64,000 nucleotides of DNA from an uncultured Pelagibacteraceae bacterium (lineage in GTDB: Bacteria; Pseudomonadota; Alphaproteobacteria; Pelagibacterales; Pelagibacteraceae), in assembly GCA_902570425.1 (NCBI GenBank), contig CACFYB010000001.1, positions 1 through 64,000 of the forward strand, given 5' to 3'. The notes under the pieces were generated by a model. That model searched no databases and was not told the DNA's origin. It was given only the letters and a program-made list of their open reading frames with translations. Shown here piece by piece: positions 27,291 to 36,075 of this stretch (positions within the stretch are counted from its first letter, which is position 1; every line of letters starts with the position of its first letter). Made by a program: the position numbers and the translations under genes.

Positions 27291-27550
27291 TAAATAATTA
27301 TATATTATTAAGTTGTTTTATTTGTAGGCCATGTGAATTATGGTAATTAAATTTTATTAACACTTTATCAACTATTTATTTATTTATTATTGCTAAATTT
27401 TTGTATTTTATTAACTTATTAATACTTCTGTATATTTGTTTTCCTCATATTTGAAAATGTTAATAAAACCCTTATTTTACAATAAAATTAAATAAAAAAT
27501 AAATTTGTTTAATTTAATTAAAATATTACAAAGATATTAACAATATATAC
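27291..27550. other. Candidate chromosomal replication origin between hemE and ppsR
   Basis: The longest gap in the window (260 bases), extremely A/T-rich and without a plausible gene. Five 9-mers resemble DnaA boxes (TTATNCACA-type, two mismatches or so): TTATTAACA 27354-27362, TTATCAACT 27365-27373, TTATTAACT 27408-27416, the reverse copy TGTTAATAA 27458-27466, and ATATTAACA 27534-27542. In Caulobacter and Rickettsia the origin lies in the same place, between hemE and the gene known as RP001 in Rickettsia, which I recall as a ppsR homologue. Genes diverge from this gap on both sides, and parA/parB/parS lie close by. Low sequence complexity makes chance boxes possible. Confidence 0.6.
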
Positions 27551-28384
27551 ATGACTAATACTTATCAAATATACTTAATTTCAGACTCAACTGGTGAAAC
27601 ATTAGACAGAATTTTTTTAGCTATAAAAGCACAATTTAAAAATATTAATTACAAAATTTTTACTTATTCATTTACTAGAACAGAAAATCAAATAGCTAAA
27701 ATATTATCTAAAGCTGAAAAAAACGAAAATTCAATTATATTATATTCCATAGTGGACAATGGTTTAGCCAAGTATCTTGCTAACAATAGTAACGAAAAAA
27801 AAATACCATGTTTTGGAATATTAGGAGAATTAATTTTAAATTTTTCAAAACTTTTAAATCAAAAGGCTTCACATATTCCAAGCGGACAGTATATTTTAAA
27901 TGAGGAATATTATGAAAAAATCGCAGCCATCCAATTTACAATGAATCATGATGATGGTAATTCATTAAAAGATATTAATAAATCTGATATTGTATTATTA
28001 GGGGTCAGCAGAACAAGCAAAACACCAACCTCAATTTACTTAGCGAACAAAGGTTATAAAACAGCAAATATTCCACTGGTAAATAAAAAATCTATACCAG
28101 ATATTTTACAGAAAAACCCTGAAGCTTGTTGTGTAATAGGATTAAGTACAGAGGCAGAAAGGCTAGTTGATATCAGAAAAAATAGAATGAACACCCTTAA
28201 AGAAAACCAAAACAAGGACTATGTTAATTTTGAAAAGATTAAGATGGAAGTCGAAGATGCCAAAAATACTTTTAAGAAGTATAAATGGCCAATGATTGAT
28301 GTCACTCGAAAATCTGTTGAGGAAACAGCAGCATCGATAATTAAAATTTATGAAATATTTTTGAATAAATCTAATGATAAATAA
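27551..28384 (+). CDS. ppsR: Pyruvate,phosphate dikinase / PEP synthase regulatory protein (DUF299)
   Basis: Bifunctional kinase/pyrophosphorylase that switches PPDK or PEP synthase off and on. 277 residues. YLISDSTGETLDRIFLA at the N-terminus, HIPSGQYILNEEYYEKIAAI in the middle, IVLLGVSRTSKTPTSIYLAN with the family P-loop, NIPLV, and the C-terminal MIDVTRKSVEETAASII. Its target enzyme is not encoded in this window. It is first in the rightward ppsR-maf-aroE-coaE-dnaQ string. The next start overlaps its end by 11 bases. Confidence 0.94.
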   Translation: MTNTYQIYLISDSTGETLDRIFLAIKAQFKNINYKIFTYSFTRTENQIAKILSKAEKNENSIILYSIVDNGLAKYLANNSNEKKIPCFGILGELILNFSKLLNQKASHIPSGQYILNEEYYEKIAAIQFTMNHDDGNSLKDINKSDIVLLGVSRTSKTPTSIYLANKGYKTANIPLVNKKSIPDILQKNPEACCVIGLSTEAERLVDIRKNRMNTLKENQNKDYVNFEKIKMEVEDAKNTFKKYKWPMIDVTRKSVEETAASIIKIYEIFLNKSNDK

Positions 28385-28964
28385 AATAATTTTAGCGTCT
28401 AAAAGTAAAGTTAGAAAAAAAATCTTAGATCAAAATGATATAATTTGTCAAATAATACCATCTAATGTTGATGAAGAAATGGTTAAACAAAGTTTAGGTA
28501 AAGAAAAAGTAACTTCAGAATATATTTCTAAAAATCTTGCTGAATTGAAAGCAAATAAAGTGAGTCAAAAATATTTAGATAGTTTGGTTATAGGAGCAGA
28601 CAGTGTTATTGATTTAAATGGGAAAATTATTTCTAAACCAACAAATAGAAAAGAAGCTCTCGAAATTTTAAAAAATTTAAATGGACAGACTCACCAACTA
28701 ATAAGCTCCGTGTGTATCTCACGAAATGGTAAAATGATTTGGAATTATACTGACAAAGCAAAACTCACAATGAGAAAAATGACTGATGAAGAATTAATTA
28801 ATTACCTATCAAAATTAAGCGATGAGGCATTATACTCTTATAATGTTTATCAAATAGAGGGTCTTGGGAGATCTTTATTTTCAAAAATTGATGGAAACAA
28901 AAATTCAATAATGGGCATCCCTGTCGAAAAAATTAAAACTTATTTAAGTAATTATGATAGCTAA
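28374..28964 (+). CDS. Maf-family nucleoside triphosphate pyrophosphatase
   Basis: 196 residues. IILASKSKVRKKILDQNDI replaces the usual LASxSPRRxxLL opening. VIGADSVIDLNGKIISKP corresponds to the catalytic ADTVV region. TNRKEALEILKNLNGQTHQLIS and EALYSYNVYQIEGLGRSLF follow as in Maf proteins, which hydrolyse modified or canonical NTPs and affect septation. It overlaps ppsR and aroE by about 11 bases each, indicating one transcript. Maf subtypes cannot be separated confidently here. Confidence 0.92.
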   Translation: MINKIILASKSKVRKKILDQNDIICQIIPSNVDEEMVKQSLGKEKVTSEYISKNLAELKANKVSQKYLDSLVIGADSVIDLNGKIISKPTNRKEALEILKNLNGQTHQLISSVCISRNGKMIWNYTDKAKLTMRKMTDEELINYLSKLSDEALYSYNVYQIEGLGRSLFSKIDGNKNSIMGIPVEKIKTYLSNYDS

Positions 28965-29757
28965 AAAATTTTTAATTATTGGAGATCCTATAAATCACTC
29001 ATTGTCTCCTAAAATTCATAATTATTGGTTCAGACAAAATAATATTGACGCTAATTATTATAAAAAATTAACACAGGATAAAGACTTAAAAGAAATTATT
29101 AAAAAAATTCGAAATAATGAATTAAAAGGAATAAATATTACTGTTCCATATAAACAAAAAATAATTCCTCTATTGGATAAACTTTCAGATTTATCAAATA
29201 AAACTCAATCAGTAAATACAATTTATAAAAAAAACGATTTAATTATTGGAGATAACACAGATGTGTTTGGTTTTGAACAATCTTTAAAAGAAAAAAAATT
29301 CAATTACAAAAACAAATCTGCATTTATTTTTGGTGCCGGAGGTGTGGTTCCATCAATAATTAATGCTCTTCAAAATTTAGGTTTTGATCATATTATGATT
29401 GTAAATAGAAATAAAAATAAACTTGAAAATTTGAAAAAACTTTTTCCTAAAATACAGCTACTAAGCTGGGGTGAATTTGAGGAGTCTGACCTAGTTATTA
29501 ATGCAACAAGCCTTGGTCTAAAAGATCGGGATAGATTGTATTTAGATTTTAATTCTATTTCAAAAATACCTTTATTTTATGATGTAATTTACAACCCTCC
29601 CATGACTAATTTTTTGAAAGATGCCAAAAAAAATGGAAACCAGTATCTAAATGGTAAAATGATGTTTGTTTATCAAGCACAAAAAGCTTTTCATTTATGG
29701 ACAGGTATACTTCCAAAAATTGATGATAAATTATTAACTTTTTTATACAATGATTAG
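28954..29757 (+). CDS. aroE: Shikimate dehydrogenase
   Basis: NADPH-dependent reduction of dehydroshikimate in aromatic amino acid synthesis. 267 residues. LIIGDPINHSLSPKIHNYWF holds the substrate-binding SLSP. GINITVPYKQKIIP carries catalytic lysine (VPYK). NTIYKKNDLIIGDNTDVFGF and AFIFGAGGVVPSIINALQ (NADP loop) follow, then NATSLGL. The 11-base overlap with maf and 8-base overlap with coaE fit the conserved maf-aroE-coaE-dnaQ block beside the alphaproteobacterial origin. Confidence 0.96.
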   Translation: MIAKKFLIIGDPINHSLSPKIHNYWFRQNNIDANYYKKLTQDKDLKEIIKKIRNNELKGINITVPYKQKIIPLLDKLSDLSNKTQSVNTIYKKNDLIIGDNTDVFGFEQSLKEKKFNYKNKSAFIFGAGGVVPSIINALQNLGFDHIMIVNRNKNKLENLKKLFPKIQLLSWGEFEESDLVINATSLGLKDRDRLYLDFNSISKIPLFYDVIYNPPMTNFLKDAKKNGNQYLNGKMMFVYQAQKAFHLWTGILPKIDDKLLTFLYND

Positions 29758-30322
29758 AATTGCAATAGTAGGAGAAATAGGGTCTGGAAAAACTTACATT
29801 GCAAATAAATTTAATTATCCTATTTTTGATGCTGATAAAATAGTTACAAAAATATATGAAAAAGATAGAAATTGTTTTAATAAAATAAAAAAAGTTACAA
29901 AAAATTCTTATTTAACTTTTCCAATAAAAAAAAAAGATTTAGTTAAATGTATTCTAGATAATAGAAATAATTTAAAAAAAATTTCAAATATAGTCCACCC
30001 TATAGTAAGAAAAAAATTAAGAAATTTTTTAAATAAAAACAGATTTAATAAGATAGTAGTTTTAGATATACCTTTATTTTTGGAAAATAAATTAAACAAA
30101 AAAAGAGATATAATTATATTTATCCAAGCTAAAAAAAAAGATATTAAAAAAAGATTGATTAGTAGAAATGGATATAATTCTAAGATTATTAAAGAACTAA
30201 AAAAAATACAACTCCCGCTTTCTTTTAAAAAAAAAAAATCAAATTTTATAATTAAAAATGATTTTAAAAGTAAAACTTTTAAGTCAGAAATAGTGTATAT
30301 TCTAAGAAATTTAAAAAAATGA
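29750..30322 (+). CDS. coaE: Dephospho-CoA kinase
   Basis: Final step of coenzyme A synthesis. 190 residues, at the short end of the family (about 200). IAIVGEIGSGKTYIANKF is the P-loop, YPIFDADKIV holds the conserved DAD, and IVVLDIPLFLENKLN matches the VxDxPLLFE motif. IFIQAKKKDIKKRLISRNGY follows. Extremely lysine/isoleucine/asparagine-rich, one of the most AT-driven proteins here. Overlaps aroE and dnaQ. Confidence 0.94.
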   Translation: MIRIAIVGEIGSGKTYIANKFNYPIFDADKIVTKIYEKDRNCFNKIKKVTKNSYLTFPIKKKDLVKCILDNRNNLKKISNIVHPIVRKKLRNFLNKNRFNKIVVLDIPLFLENKLNKKRDIIIFIQAKKKDIKKRLISRNGYNSKIIKELKKIQLPLSFKKKKSNFIIKNDFKSKTFKSEIVYILRNLKK

Positions 30323-30984
30323 TTGAAGTTGTTTTAGATACAGAAACTACTGGGTTAAAAGTTGAGGAAGGACATAGAATTGTAGAAATAGGTTGCATTG
30401 AATTAGAAAACTTAATTCCAACAGGAAAGAAATTTCATTATTATATTAATCCAGAGAGAAAAGTCTCAGAAAAGGCTCTTGCAGTTCATGGTTATACCGA
30501 TTCATTTTTATCTGATCAAAAGAAATTTAAAGAAATCGTAGAAGAGTTTTTAAATTTTATAAAATACAAAACACTTATAATTCATAATGCAGAATTTGAT
30601 TTGTCACACTTAAATAATGAATTAAAAATTTTGGGAAAAGATAAGGTAGATAATGAAGTTATTGATACTTTAAATTTAGCAAGAAACAAATTTCCAGGGT
30701 CATCAAATAGTTTAGATGCACTATGTAAAAGATATAGAATTGATAATTCAAAAAGATCTAAACATACTGCATTGATAGATTGTGATTTATTGGCGAAAGT
30801 TTATATAAATTTAATAGACCAAAGAGAACCAACATTAGATTTTCAGCCTGAAGATTATCAAGCAAGTAAAGAAAACACTGAGAAAATTTTATATTATAAA
30901 AAAACAGTTATTCCAAGCAAAGAAGAATTAAAACAGCATAATGAATTTTTGAAACTTAACTTAAAAAAAAATTTTTTTAATTAA
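30319..30984 (+). CDS. dnaQ: DNA polymerase III epsilon subunit (3'-5' proofreading exonuclease)
   Basis: 221 residues with the DEDDh exonuclease motifs: VVLDTETTGLKVEEGHRIVE (Exo I, Asp and Glu), LIIHNAEFDLSHLNNELKI (Exo II), and SKRSKHTALIDCDLLAKVY (Exo III, His and Asp). The C-terminal segment contacts the alpha subunit. ATGA overlap with coaE. It converges on secB with an 8-base overlap, so no room exists for a hairpin terminator. Confidence 0.96.
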   Translation: MIEVVLDTETTGLKVEEGHRIVEIGCIELENLIPTGKKFHYYINPERKVSEKALAVHGYTDSFLSDQKKFKEIVEEFLNFIKYKTLIIHNAEFDLSHLNNELKILGKDKVDNEVIDTLNLARNKFPGSSNSLDALCKRYRIDNSKRSKHTALIDCDLLAKVYINLIDQREPTLDFQPEDYQASKENTEKILYYKKTVIPSKEELKQHNEFLKLNLKKNFFN

Positions 30985-31399
30985 ATTTCTCATTGTAAAG
31001 TTTCTGAAAGTCAAATTTTTTGTCTAATTTTATTTCTGGATGTCCTGAGTTATGAACTAAATTTAAAAAAGTTTTTTCTAATTCTGTTGAAATTTTAGTT
31101 GGAACTTCACATAAGATTATTTTTTCTAAATCTTTTTTGTCTTTAATTTCATCATTTATTCTAACAATTACTGCATAAACTATTTCAAAATATGATTTTT
31201 TTTCATTTGCATTTTTATCCTCAAATTTTAGAGTTACGTTTACCTCTATGAGTTTATTCTTTAATGCCTTAGAAGTAATGTCGATGTTTAAAAGATATTT
31301 TGAAATGTTCTCTTTAACAAATAGATAAGTTTCTACATTTGGTGTTTCACTTGAGATATCTTTTACATATTGTGCAAGAATTTTGAAATTATCTTTCAT
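30977..31399 (-). CDS. secB: SecB, protein-export chaperone
   Basis: 140 residues, tetrameric chaperone holding preproteins for SecA. ILAQYVKDISSETPNVE is the SecB opening. LIEVNVTLKFEDKN and YFEIVYAVIVRI are core strands. IILCEVPTKISTELEKTFLNLV replaces the family's LLxECPxxLFPFARxII region, and SGHPEIKLDKKFDFQKLYNE corresponds to the GGFPPLxLxPIDFxxLY ending. Very diverged but block order and genomic place (next to dnaQ and fxsA) are those of alphaproteobacterial secB. Confidence 0.92.
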   Translation of the reverse strand: MKDNFKILAQYVKDISSETPNVETYLFVKENISKYLLNIDITSKALKNKLIEVNVTLKFEDKNANEKKSYFEIVYAVIVRINDEIKDKKDLEKIILCEVPTKISTELEKTFLNLVHNSGHPEIKLDKKFDFQKLYNEKFN

Positions 31400-31808
31400 T
31401 GTCTTCCTCTATATCTTCAAATTCTCCTTCAATAAAATTCTTTTTTTGATCTTTTTGTTTTTTAAAATTTTTCGAAATTTTTCCAAAAATTAATTTTCGT
31501 GTAAAAGGTAAAATTAATAAAAATCCCATTAAATCAGTTGCAAAACCTGGAATAATTAATAATAAAGCGGCAAAAGCTATTGCCGCTCCCGAAATTATTT
31601 CGTAAGCAGGCAGCTCATTTTTTATGACTTGAGAGAAACCTGATCTTAAAGTATTAATGCCTTCATATCTTGCGTATATTATTCCAATAATTGCAGTAAT
31701 GAAAATCAATGAAATCGTGTTAAAAGCTCCAATTTGAGATCCTATTTTAATAAATAAGTAAATCTCAATTATTGGAATTAAGATAAAAGCTAAAATAAGT
31801 GAGTTCAT
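31389..31808 (-). CDS. FxsA-family membrane protein
   Basis: 139 residues. IPIIEIYLFIKIGSQIGAFN at the start, then TAIIGIIYARYEGINTLR and a PAYEIISGAAIAFAALLLIIPGFATDLMGFLLILP block, are the FxsA signature. Three or four membrane helices are followed by a charged tail (KNFIEGEFEDIEEDNER). In E. coli FxsA relieves F-plasmid phage exclusion; its normal role is unknown. Overlaps secB by 11 bases. Divergent from the Tim44-like gene, 62 bases away, an arrangement conserved in alphaproteobacteria. Confidence 0.92.
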   Translation of the reverse strand: MNSLILAFILIPIIEIYLFIKIGSQIGAFNTISLIFITAIIGIIYARYEGINTLRSGFSQVIKNELPAYEIISGAAIAFAALLLIIPGFATDLMGFLLILPFTRKLIFGKISKNFKKQKDQKKNFIEGEFEDIEEDNER

Positions 31809-31870
31809 TTGTCTTTAATTTAATTGCTAGTTGAAATTAATCAACAGAGTAATTACTATCAGTAAATATT

Positions 31871-32464
31871 ATGAATTATAGCTTTGAATATATTGATATC
31901 ATTTTGCTTGCAATGATCGCAGGCTTCATCTTTCTGAGGTTAAGAGGTATTTTAGGTAAAAGAACGGGTTTTGAGGGAAAACCAGTTCCTCAATTTGAGA
32001 AAATTTTAAAAAATTCTAGACCTAATAAGGAAGATTCCAATCAAGTTTTTGATGAAACTGCTCAAAAGGATTTTTTGAAAGGAGCTAAAATTGCTTACGA
32101 GACTATAATAACTGATTTTAGTGATAATGATAACAAACTTACAACCAGCAAACCATTGTTAAGTAAAAAAATCTATGACCAGTTTAATGAAGCTCTTTCA
32201 GAAAGAAGTAAAAGAGGACATTTTGCTGAAATTACTTTTATCGGTGTGAACTCTGCAGATATAAAAGAACACAAAAATATAAATAAAGCATTACAAGTAA
32301 CTGTGGATTTTGTGGCCGAAGTTATCACATGTATTCGGGATAAAGATAAAAAAATTGTTTCTGGATCTCCAGATAAGATTAAAAAAATTTATGACACTTG
32401 GGTTTTTTCAAGAGACACAAGATCAAATAATCCAAATTGGCAATTAATAGAAACTTTAACTTAA
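31871..32464 (+). CDS. Tim44-like (TimA) domain protein
   Basis: 197 residues. An N-terminal membrane helix (IDIILLAMIAGFIFLRLRGILG) is followed by KRTGFEGK, the typical bacterial Tim44/TimA start, then a soluble Tim44 domain (AQKDFLKGAKIAYETIITDF, FAEITFIGVNSADIKEH, VTVDFVAEVITCIRDKD, VFSRDTRSNNPNWQL). Bacterial homologues are inner-membrane proteins related to the mitochondrial import motor. Function in bacteria is uncertain. Its stop directly precedes a TTG start, leaving no place for mltA, which usually sits between tim44 and smr. Confidence 0.88.
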   Translation: MNYSFEYIDIILLAMIAGFIFLRLRGILGKRTGFEGKPVPQFEKILKNSRPNKEDSNQVFDETAQKDFLKGAKIAYETIITDFSDNDNKLTTSKPLLSKKIYDQFNEALSERSKRGHFAEITFIGVNSADIKEHKNINKALQVTVDFVAEVITCIRDKDKKIVSGSPDKIKKIYDTWVFSRDTRSNNPNWQLIETLT

Positions 32465-32878
32465 TTGGCTAAAAAAATTTCAGAAAAAGACAAAAAAGAC
32501 TGGGAAGATTTTTTATCAAAAAAAGATCCTTTACCAGTAAAAGATAATGTAAATATAAAAAAAAAAATTAATAAAACATTTACTTTTGACCTACATGGTT
32601 ACAGTCTATCTGATGCTAATAACAAAATTGAAGATTTAATCCACCAATCTTATAACAATGGCATTCATAAATTGTTAATTGTTACAGGAAAAGGTCTTCA
32701 TTCAAATAATGAGATGGATCCTTATGTTTCCAAAGAATTAGGTATTCTAAAAAATTCTGTCCCAGCGTTTATCAGAAATAATAAAAAACTTATGAGTTTG
32801 ATAAATGATATTAAAGATGCAGATATAGAAGATGGTGGAAGTGGTTCTTTTTATATTTTTTTAAAAAAAAAATTATAG
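32465..32878 (+). CDS. Smr-domain protein (DNA/RNA-binding, possible endonuclease)
   Basis: 137 residues from a TTG codon placed immediately after the upstream stop; TTG is the only fitting start because the region before it is the Tim44-like gene. The Smr domain is clear: [21 protein letters not shown] with the DLHG motif, [13 protein letters not shown] with TGKG, and the C-terminal [14 protein letters not shown]. Smr domains are found in nucleases and ribosome-rescue factors such as SmrB; the target here is unknown. The stop overlaps the convergent hslU stop by 6 bases. Confidence 0.9.
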   Translation: MAKKISEKDKKDWEDFLSKKDPLPVKDNVNIKKKINKTFTFDLHGYSLSDANNKIEDLIHQSYNNGIHKLLIVTGKGLHSNNEMDPYVSKELGILKNSVPAFIRNNKKLMSLINDIKDADIEDGGSGSFYIFLKKKL

Positions 32879-34246
32879 AATAAATTTCGATAAATCAGTG
32901 TCTTTTACTAAGTTGTTTAAATTTTTGTTAATATATTCTTTATCAATCAATATTTTTTCTCCAGATCTGTCTGTGGCTGTAAAACTAATTTCGTCAAGTA
33001 TTTTTTCAATTATTGTATGTAATCTTCTTGCTCCAATATTTTCTACTGTTGAATTAACTTCAGAGGCTATATTTGCTATAGCATCAATTCCATCATCTGA
33101 AAATTCTAAATCAACATTTTCAGTTTTTAATAAAGCAACATATTGCTTAATCAAACTATAATCTGGCTCTTTCAATATCCGTTTAAAATCCTCACTTGTT
33201 AAAGCCTCTAATTCTACTCTTATAGGCAATCTTCCTTGTAATTCTGGTAGTAGATCAGATGGTTTGGCAAGTTGAAATGCTCCTGAGGCAATAAATAAAA
33301 TATGGTCTGTTTTGATTGGTCCATATTTTGTATTAACAGTTGTTCCTTCAATCAAAGGAAGTAAGTCCCTTTGGACACCCTCTCTAGAAACATCACCACC
33401 AACTCTATCAGTTCTTCCTGAAATTTTGTCTATCTCATCTAAAAAGACTATACCATTATTTTCAGTTGAAATTTTTGCAGCTTTTATGATTTTATCTTGT
33501 TCAATTAATTTGTCAGACTCATCATTGATTAAAATTTCATGAGACTCTTTTACAGTCATTTTTTTCTTTTTTTCTTTTGTACCCATTGATTTTCCAAGCA
33601 TTTCACCAATGTTTATCATCCCCACGTTTGCACCAGGCATTCCAGGAATTTCAAAAGATGTATTATTACTTCCTGTATCACTTACTGCGATTTCTATTTC
33701 ATTATCATCTAAATCACCATTTCTTAATCTTTGTCTAAAACTTTCTCTTGTAGCAGCACTTGCTTTTTTACCAACCAAAGCATCCAATACCTTATCTTCT
33801 GCTAGTTTTTGAGCTTTCGCTTTAACCTCTTTTCTTTTTTTTACTTTCTCCATTGAAATCGCAATTTCAACTAAATCTCTTACTATCTGTTCTACATCTC
33901 TTCCAACATATCCGACTTCAGTAAATCTAGTTGCTTCAACTTTTACAAAAGGGGCCTCGGCTAACTTTGATAATCTTCTAGATATTTCAGTTTTACCAAC
34001 ACCTGTTGGTCCAATCATTAATATGTTTTTTGGTAAAACTTCATTTTTCATTTCACCTTCGAGTGCCTGTCGTCTCCATCTATTTCTTAGCGCAACAGCT
34101 ACAGCTCTTTTTGCTTTATTTTGACCGACTACAAATCTATCTAATTCTGATACAATTTCTCTTGGAGATAATGAACTTCCTAAAAAACCTTCTTTAGACT
34201 TATTTTTGTCCTTAGGATGTAATTGGGTTACGTTAGATTTATCCAT
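32873..34246 (-). CDS. hslU: HslU, ATPase of the HslUV protease
   Basis: AAA+ unfoldase that feeds proteins to HslV. 457 residues. [20 protein letters not shown] opens it. [20 protein letters not shown] is Walker [12 protein letters not shown] Walker B, and [20 protein letters not shown] the sensor region. [12 protein letters not shown] holds the arginine finger, and the C-terminal DLSKFIL inserts into HslV. The I domain is present (about 110-240). TAATG coupling with hslV. Confidence 0.98.
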   Translation of the reverse strand: MDKSNVTQLHPKDKNKSKEGFLGSSLSPREIVSELDRFVVGQNKAKRAVAVALRNRWRRQALEGEMKNEVLPKNILMIGPTGVGKTEISRRLSKLAEAPFVKVEATRFTEVGYVGRDVEQIVRDLVEIAISMEKVKKRKEVKAKAQKLAEDKVLDALVGKKASAATRESFRQRLRNGDLDDNEIEIAVSDTGSNNTSFEIPGMPGANVGMINIGEMLGKSMGTKEKKKKMTVKESHEILINDESDKLIEQDKIIKAAKISTENNGIVFLDEIDKISGRTDRVGGDVSREGVQRDLLPLIEGTTVNTKYGPIKTDHILFIASGAFQLAKPSDLLPELQGRLPIRVELEALTSEDFKRILKEPDYSLIKQYVALLKTENVDLEFSDDGIDAIANIASEVNSTVENIGARRLHTIIEKILDEISFTATDRSGEKILIDKEYINKNLNNLVKDTDLSKFIL

Positions 34247-34761
34247 TATATTTTTTCAATTTTTACGTTCTTATTTGTAAATACACAAATTTCAGCCGCA
34301 ACTTCAATTGCTTTTTTTGCAAGTTGTTCGGCATTCATTTCAGTTCCTATTAAAACTTTTCCTGCTGCTAAAGCGTAATTGCCACCAGATCCTATACCGA
34401 TTACATCTCCTTCAGGTTCTAGAACATCCCCAGTACCCGAAATTATATAGCTATTTTGTTTATCCCCTACAGCCATTAAAGCCTCTAGTCTTCTTAAATA
34501 TTTGTCAGTTCGCCAATCCTTTGCTAGCTCTACAGCGGCTCTTGATAAATTACCCGCATGTTTTTCTAATTTTGCCTCTAATCTCTCAAAAAGAGTAAGT
34601 GCATCAGCAGTGGAACCTGCAAAACCTGCAACAACACCTCTTTTTTCAATTTTTCTCACCTTAGAGGCAGTGCTTTTAACGACAGTATTTCCCATACTAA
34701 CTTGGCCATCTCCAGCCACTACTACTTCATTGTTTTTCCTCACAAGAACTATTGTTGTCAT
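34246..34761 (-). CDS. hslV: HslV, peptidase of the HslUV protease
   Basis: Threonine peptidase, 171 residues. After Met1 the sequence [23 protein letters not shown] gives the catalytic N-terminal Thr. [39 protein letters not shown], and [19 protein letters not shown] are the family blocks. A heat-shock-like promoter lies 7 bases before the ATG (34768-34796). No Shine-Dalgarno sequence at proper distance, so a leaderless or near-leaderless transcript is likely if that promoter is used. First gene of hslV-hslU. Confidence 0.98.
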   Translation of the reverse strand: MTTIVLVRKNNEVVVAGDGQVSMGNTVVKSTASKVRKIEKRGVVAGFAGSTADALTLFERLEAKLEKHAGNLSRAAVELAKDWRTDKYLRRLEALMAVGDKQNSYIISGTGDVLEPEGDVIGIGSGGNYALAAGKVLIGTEMNAEQLAKKAIEVAAEICVFTNKNVKIEKI

Positions 34762-34767
34762 ATCCTT

Positions 34768-34796
34768 TAAATGGATACTAATTTTGATAGTTCAAG
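34768..34796 (-). promoter_or_regulatory. Heat-shock (RpoH-type) promoter of hslVU
   Basis: On the minus strand: CTTGAA (34796-34791), a 16-base spacer, CCATTTA (34774-34768). This matches the RpoH pattern and the spacing seen before dnaK and grpE. The hslV ATG is at 34761, 13 bases after the first base of the -10 half, so the predicted transcript start falls on or beside the start codon. Confidence 0.65.
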
Positions 34797-34852
34797 CCCA
34801 GGTTTAGTATTATTGCCATAATTGAATAATATATGTATACCTGTTTTTAAAT

Positions 34853-35443
34853 ATGAAGCGTAAAGGTAAAATCAGCAGAAAAACTAAAGAGACAAGTATC
34901 AGTGTTGATGTGAATATAGATGGTAATGGAAAATACAAAATTGACACTGGAATTGGTTTTCTAAACCACATGCTAGAACAGCTTTCAAAGCATTCTTCAA
35001 TTGATATGAATATTAAAGCAAAAGGAGATACTCATATTGATCTACATCACACAACTGAGGATACCGGTATTGCAATTGGTGAGGCTTTAAAAAAGGCATC
35101 AAAAAAATTTGTTGGAATTAGAAGATATGCACATGCGATGATACCAATGGATGAAACTTTGACTAGAGTAGCAATTGATGTTTCAAATAGGCCTTATCTT
35201 ATTTGGAAAGTAAAACTTAAAGTAGAAAAGCTTGGAGAAATGGATACTGAATTATTTAAAGAATGGTTTCAAGCATTTTCACAAGCTGCTGGAATTACTT
35301 TGCATGTAGAAAATATTTACGGTGATAACAGTCACCATATTATTGAGTCTTGTTTTAAAGGCCTAGCAAGATCATTAAGAGCTGCATTGGAAATGGACCC
35401 TAGGAATAGGAAATCAATTCCTTCTACTAAAGGCTCATTATAA
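34853..35443 (+). CDS. hisB: Imidazoleglycerol-phosphate dehydratase
   Basis: Sixth step of histidine synthesis. 196 residues, monofunctional. [40 protein letters not shown] (first metal-binding HHxxE), [20 protein letters not shown] and [21 protein letters not shown] (second HHxxE) form the dimanganese site. First of hisB-hisH-hisA-hisF, with gaps of 5, 0 and an overlap of 8 bases. The 91 bases upstream are shared with the divergent hslV promoter. The remaining his genes are elsewhere, except hisE. Confidence 0.98.
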   Translation: MKRKGKISRKTKETSISVDVNIDGNGKYKIDTGIGFLNHMLEQLSKHSSIDMNIKAKGDTHIDLHHTTEDTGIAIGEALKKASKKFVGIRRYAHAMIPMDETLTRVAIDVSNRPYLIWKVKLKVEKLGEMDTELFKEWFQAFSQAAGITLHVENIYGDNSHHIIESCFKGLARSLRAALEMDPRNRKSIPSTKGSL

Positions 35444-35448
35444 AATTA

Positions 35449-36075
35449 ATGAAAGTTACAATTGTTGATTACAACTCGGGCAATATAAGCTCGGTAATAA
35501 ACTCTTTTAAAGAAGTTGCCAAAAACAAAGTAAATATCGAAGTAACTTCAGATCCAAATAAGATTAAATTAAGTGATAAAGTAGTTTTACCAGGGCAAGG
35601 TTCCTTTAAAAGCTGTGTAGAAGCTTTGAACAATATTTATGGTCTTTCAGATGTACTTAATGAATTTGCAATAATTAACAAAAAACCTCTTCTTGGAATT
35701 TGTGTTGGATTACAAATGTTCGCAGACGTTGGTTTCGAAGAAACTGAAACTAAGGGGTTAGGATGGATCTCTGGAAAAGTTTCAAAAATAGATAATCAAG
35801 ACGGAAAATTTAAACTTCCTCATATAGGCTGGAACCAAATCAATATCGTCAAAGATAGTAAAATTTTTAAACATATAGATAATAATTCTCACATGTATTT
35901 TGTTCATAGTTATGAATTTGTACCAAATGATAAAAACGTGATTTCAGCAACAACAGATTATTCATCAAACATTGTTTGCTCTGTTGAAAAAGAAAATATA
36001 TTTGGTACCCAATTTCACCCTGAGAAAAGCGATAAAATTGGACTTAAAATAATTTATAATTTTATTAACCTATAA
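35449..36075 (+). CDS. hisH: Imidazole glycerol phosphate synthase, glutaminase subunit
   Basis: Provides ammonia to HisF. 208 residues. VTIVDYNSGNISSVINSF at the start, VVLPGQGSFKSCVEALN (oxyanion loop), LLGICVGLQMFADVG with the nucleophilic Cys, and NIFGTQFHPEKSDKIG with catalytic His and Glu. Five bases after hisB and immediately before hisA. Confidence 0.97.
   Translation: MKVTIVDYNSGNISSVINSFKEVAKNKVNIEVTSDPNKIKLSDKVVLPGQGSFKSCVEALNNIYGLSDVLNEFAIINKKPLLGICVGLQMFADVGFEETETKGLGWISGKVSKIDNQDGKFKLPHIGWNQINIVKDSKIFKHIDNNSHMYFVHSYEFVPNDKNVISATTDYSSNIVCSVEKENIFGTQFHPEKSDKIGLKIIYNFINL

Noticed and set aside
27291-27550. Tandem CtrA-type sites (TTAA-N7-TTAA) in the origin candidate
   Set aside because: Several TTAA words exist but spacings are 4-6, not 7; base composition alone explains them.
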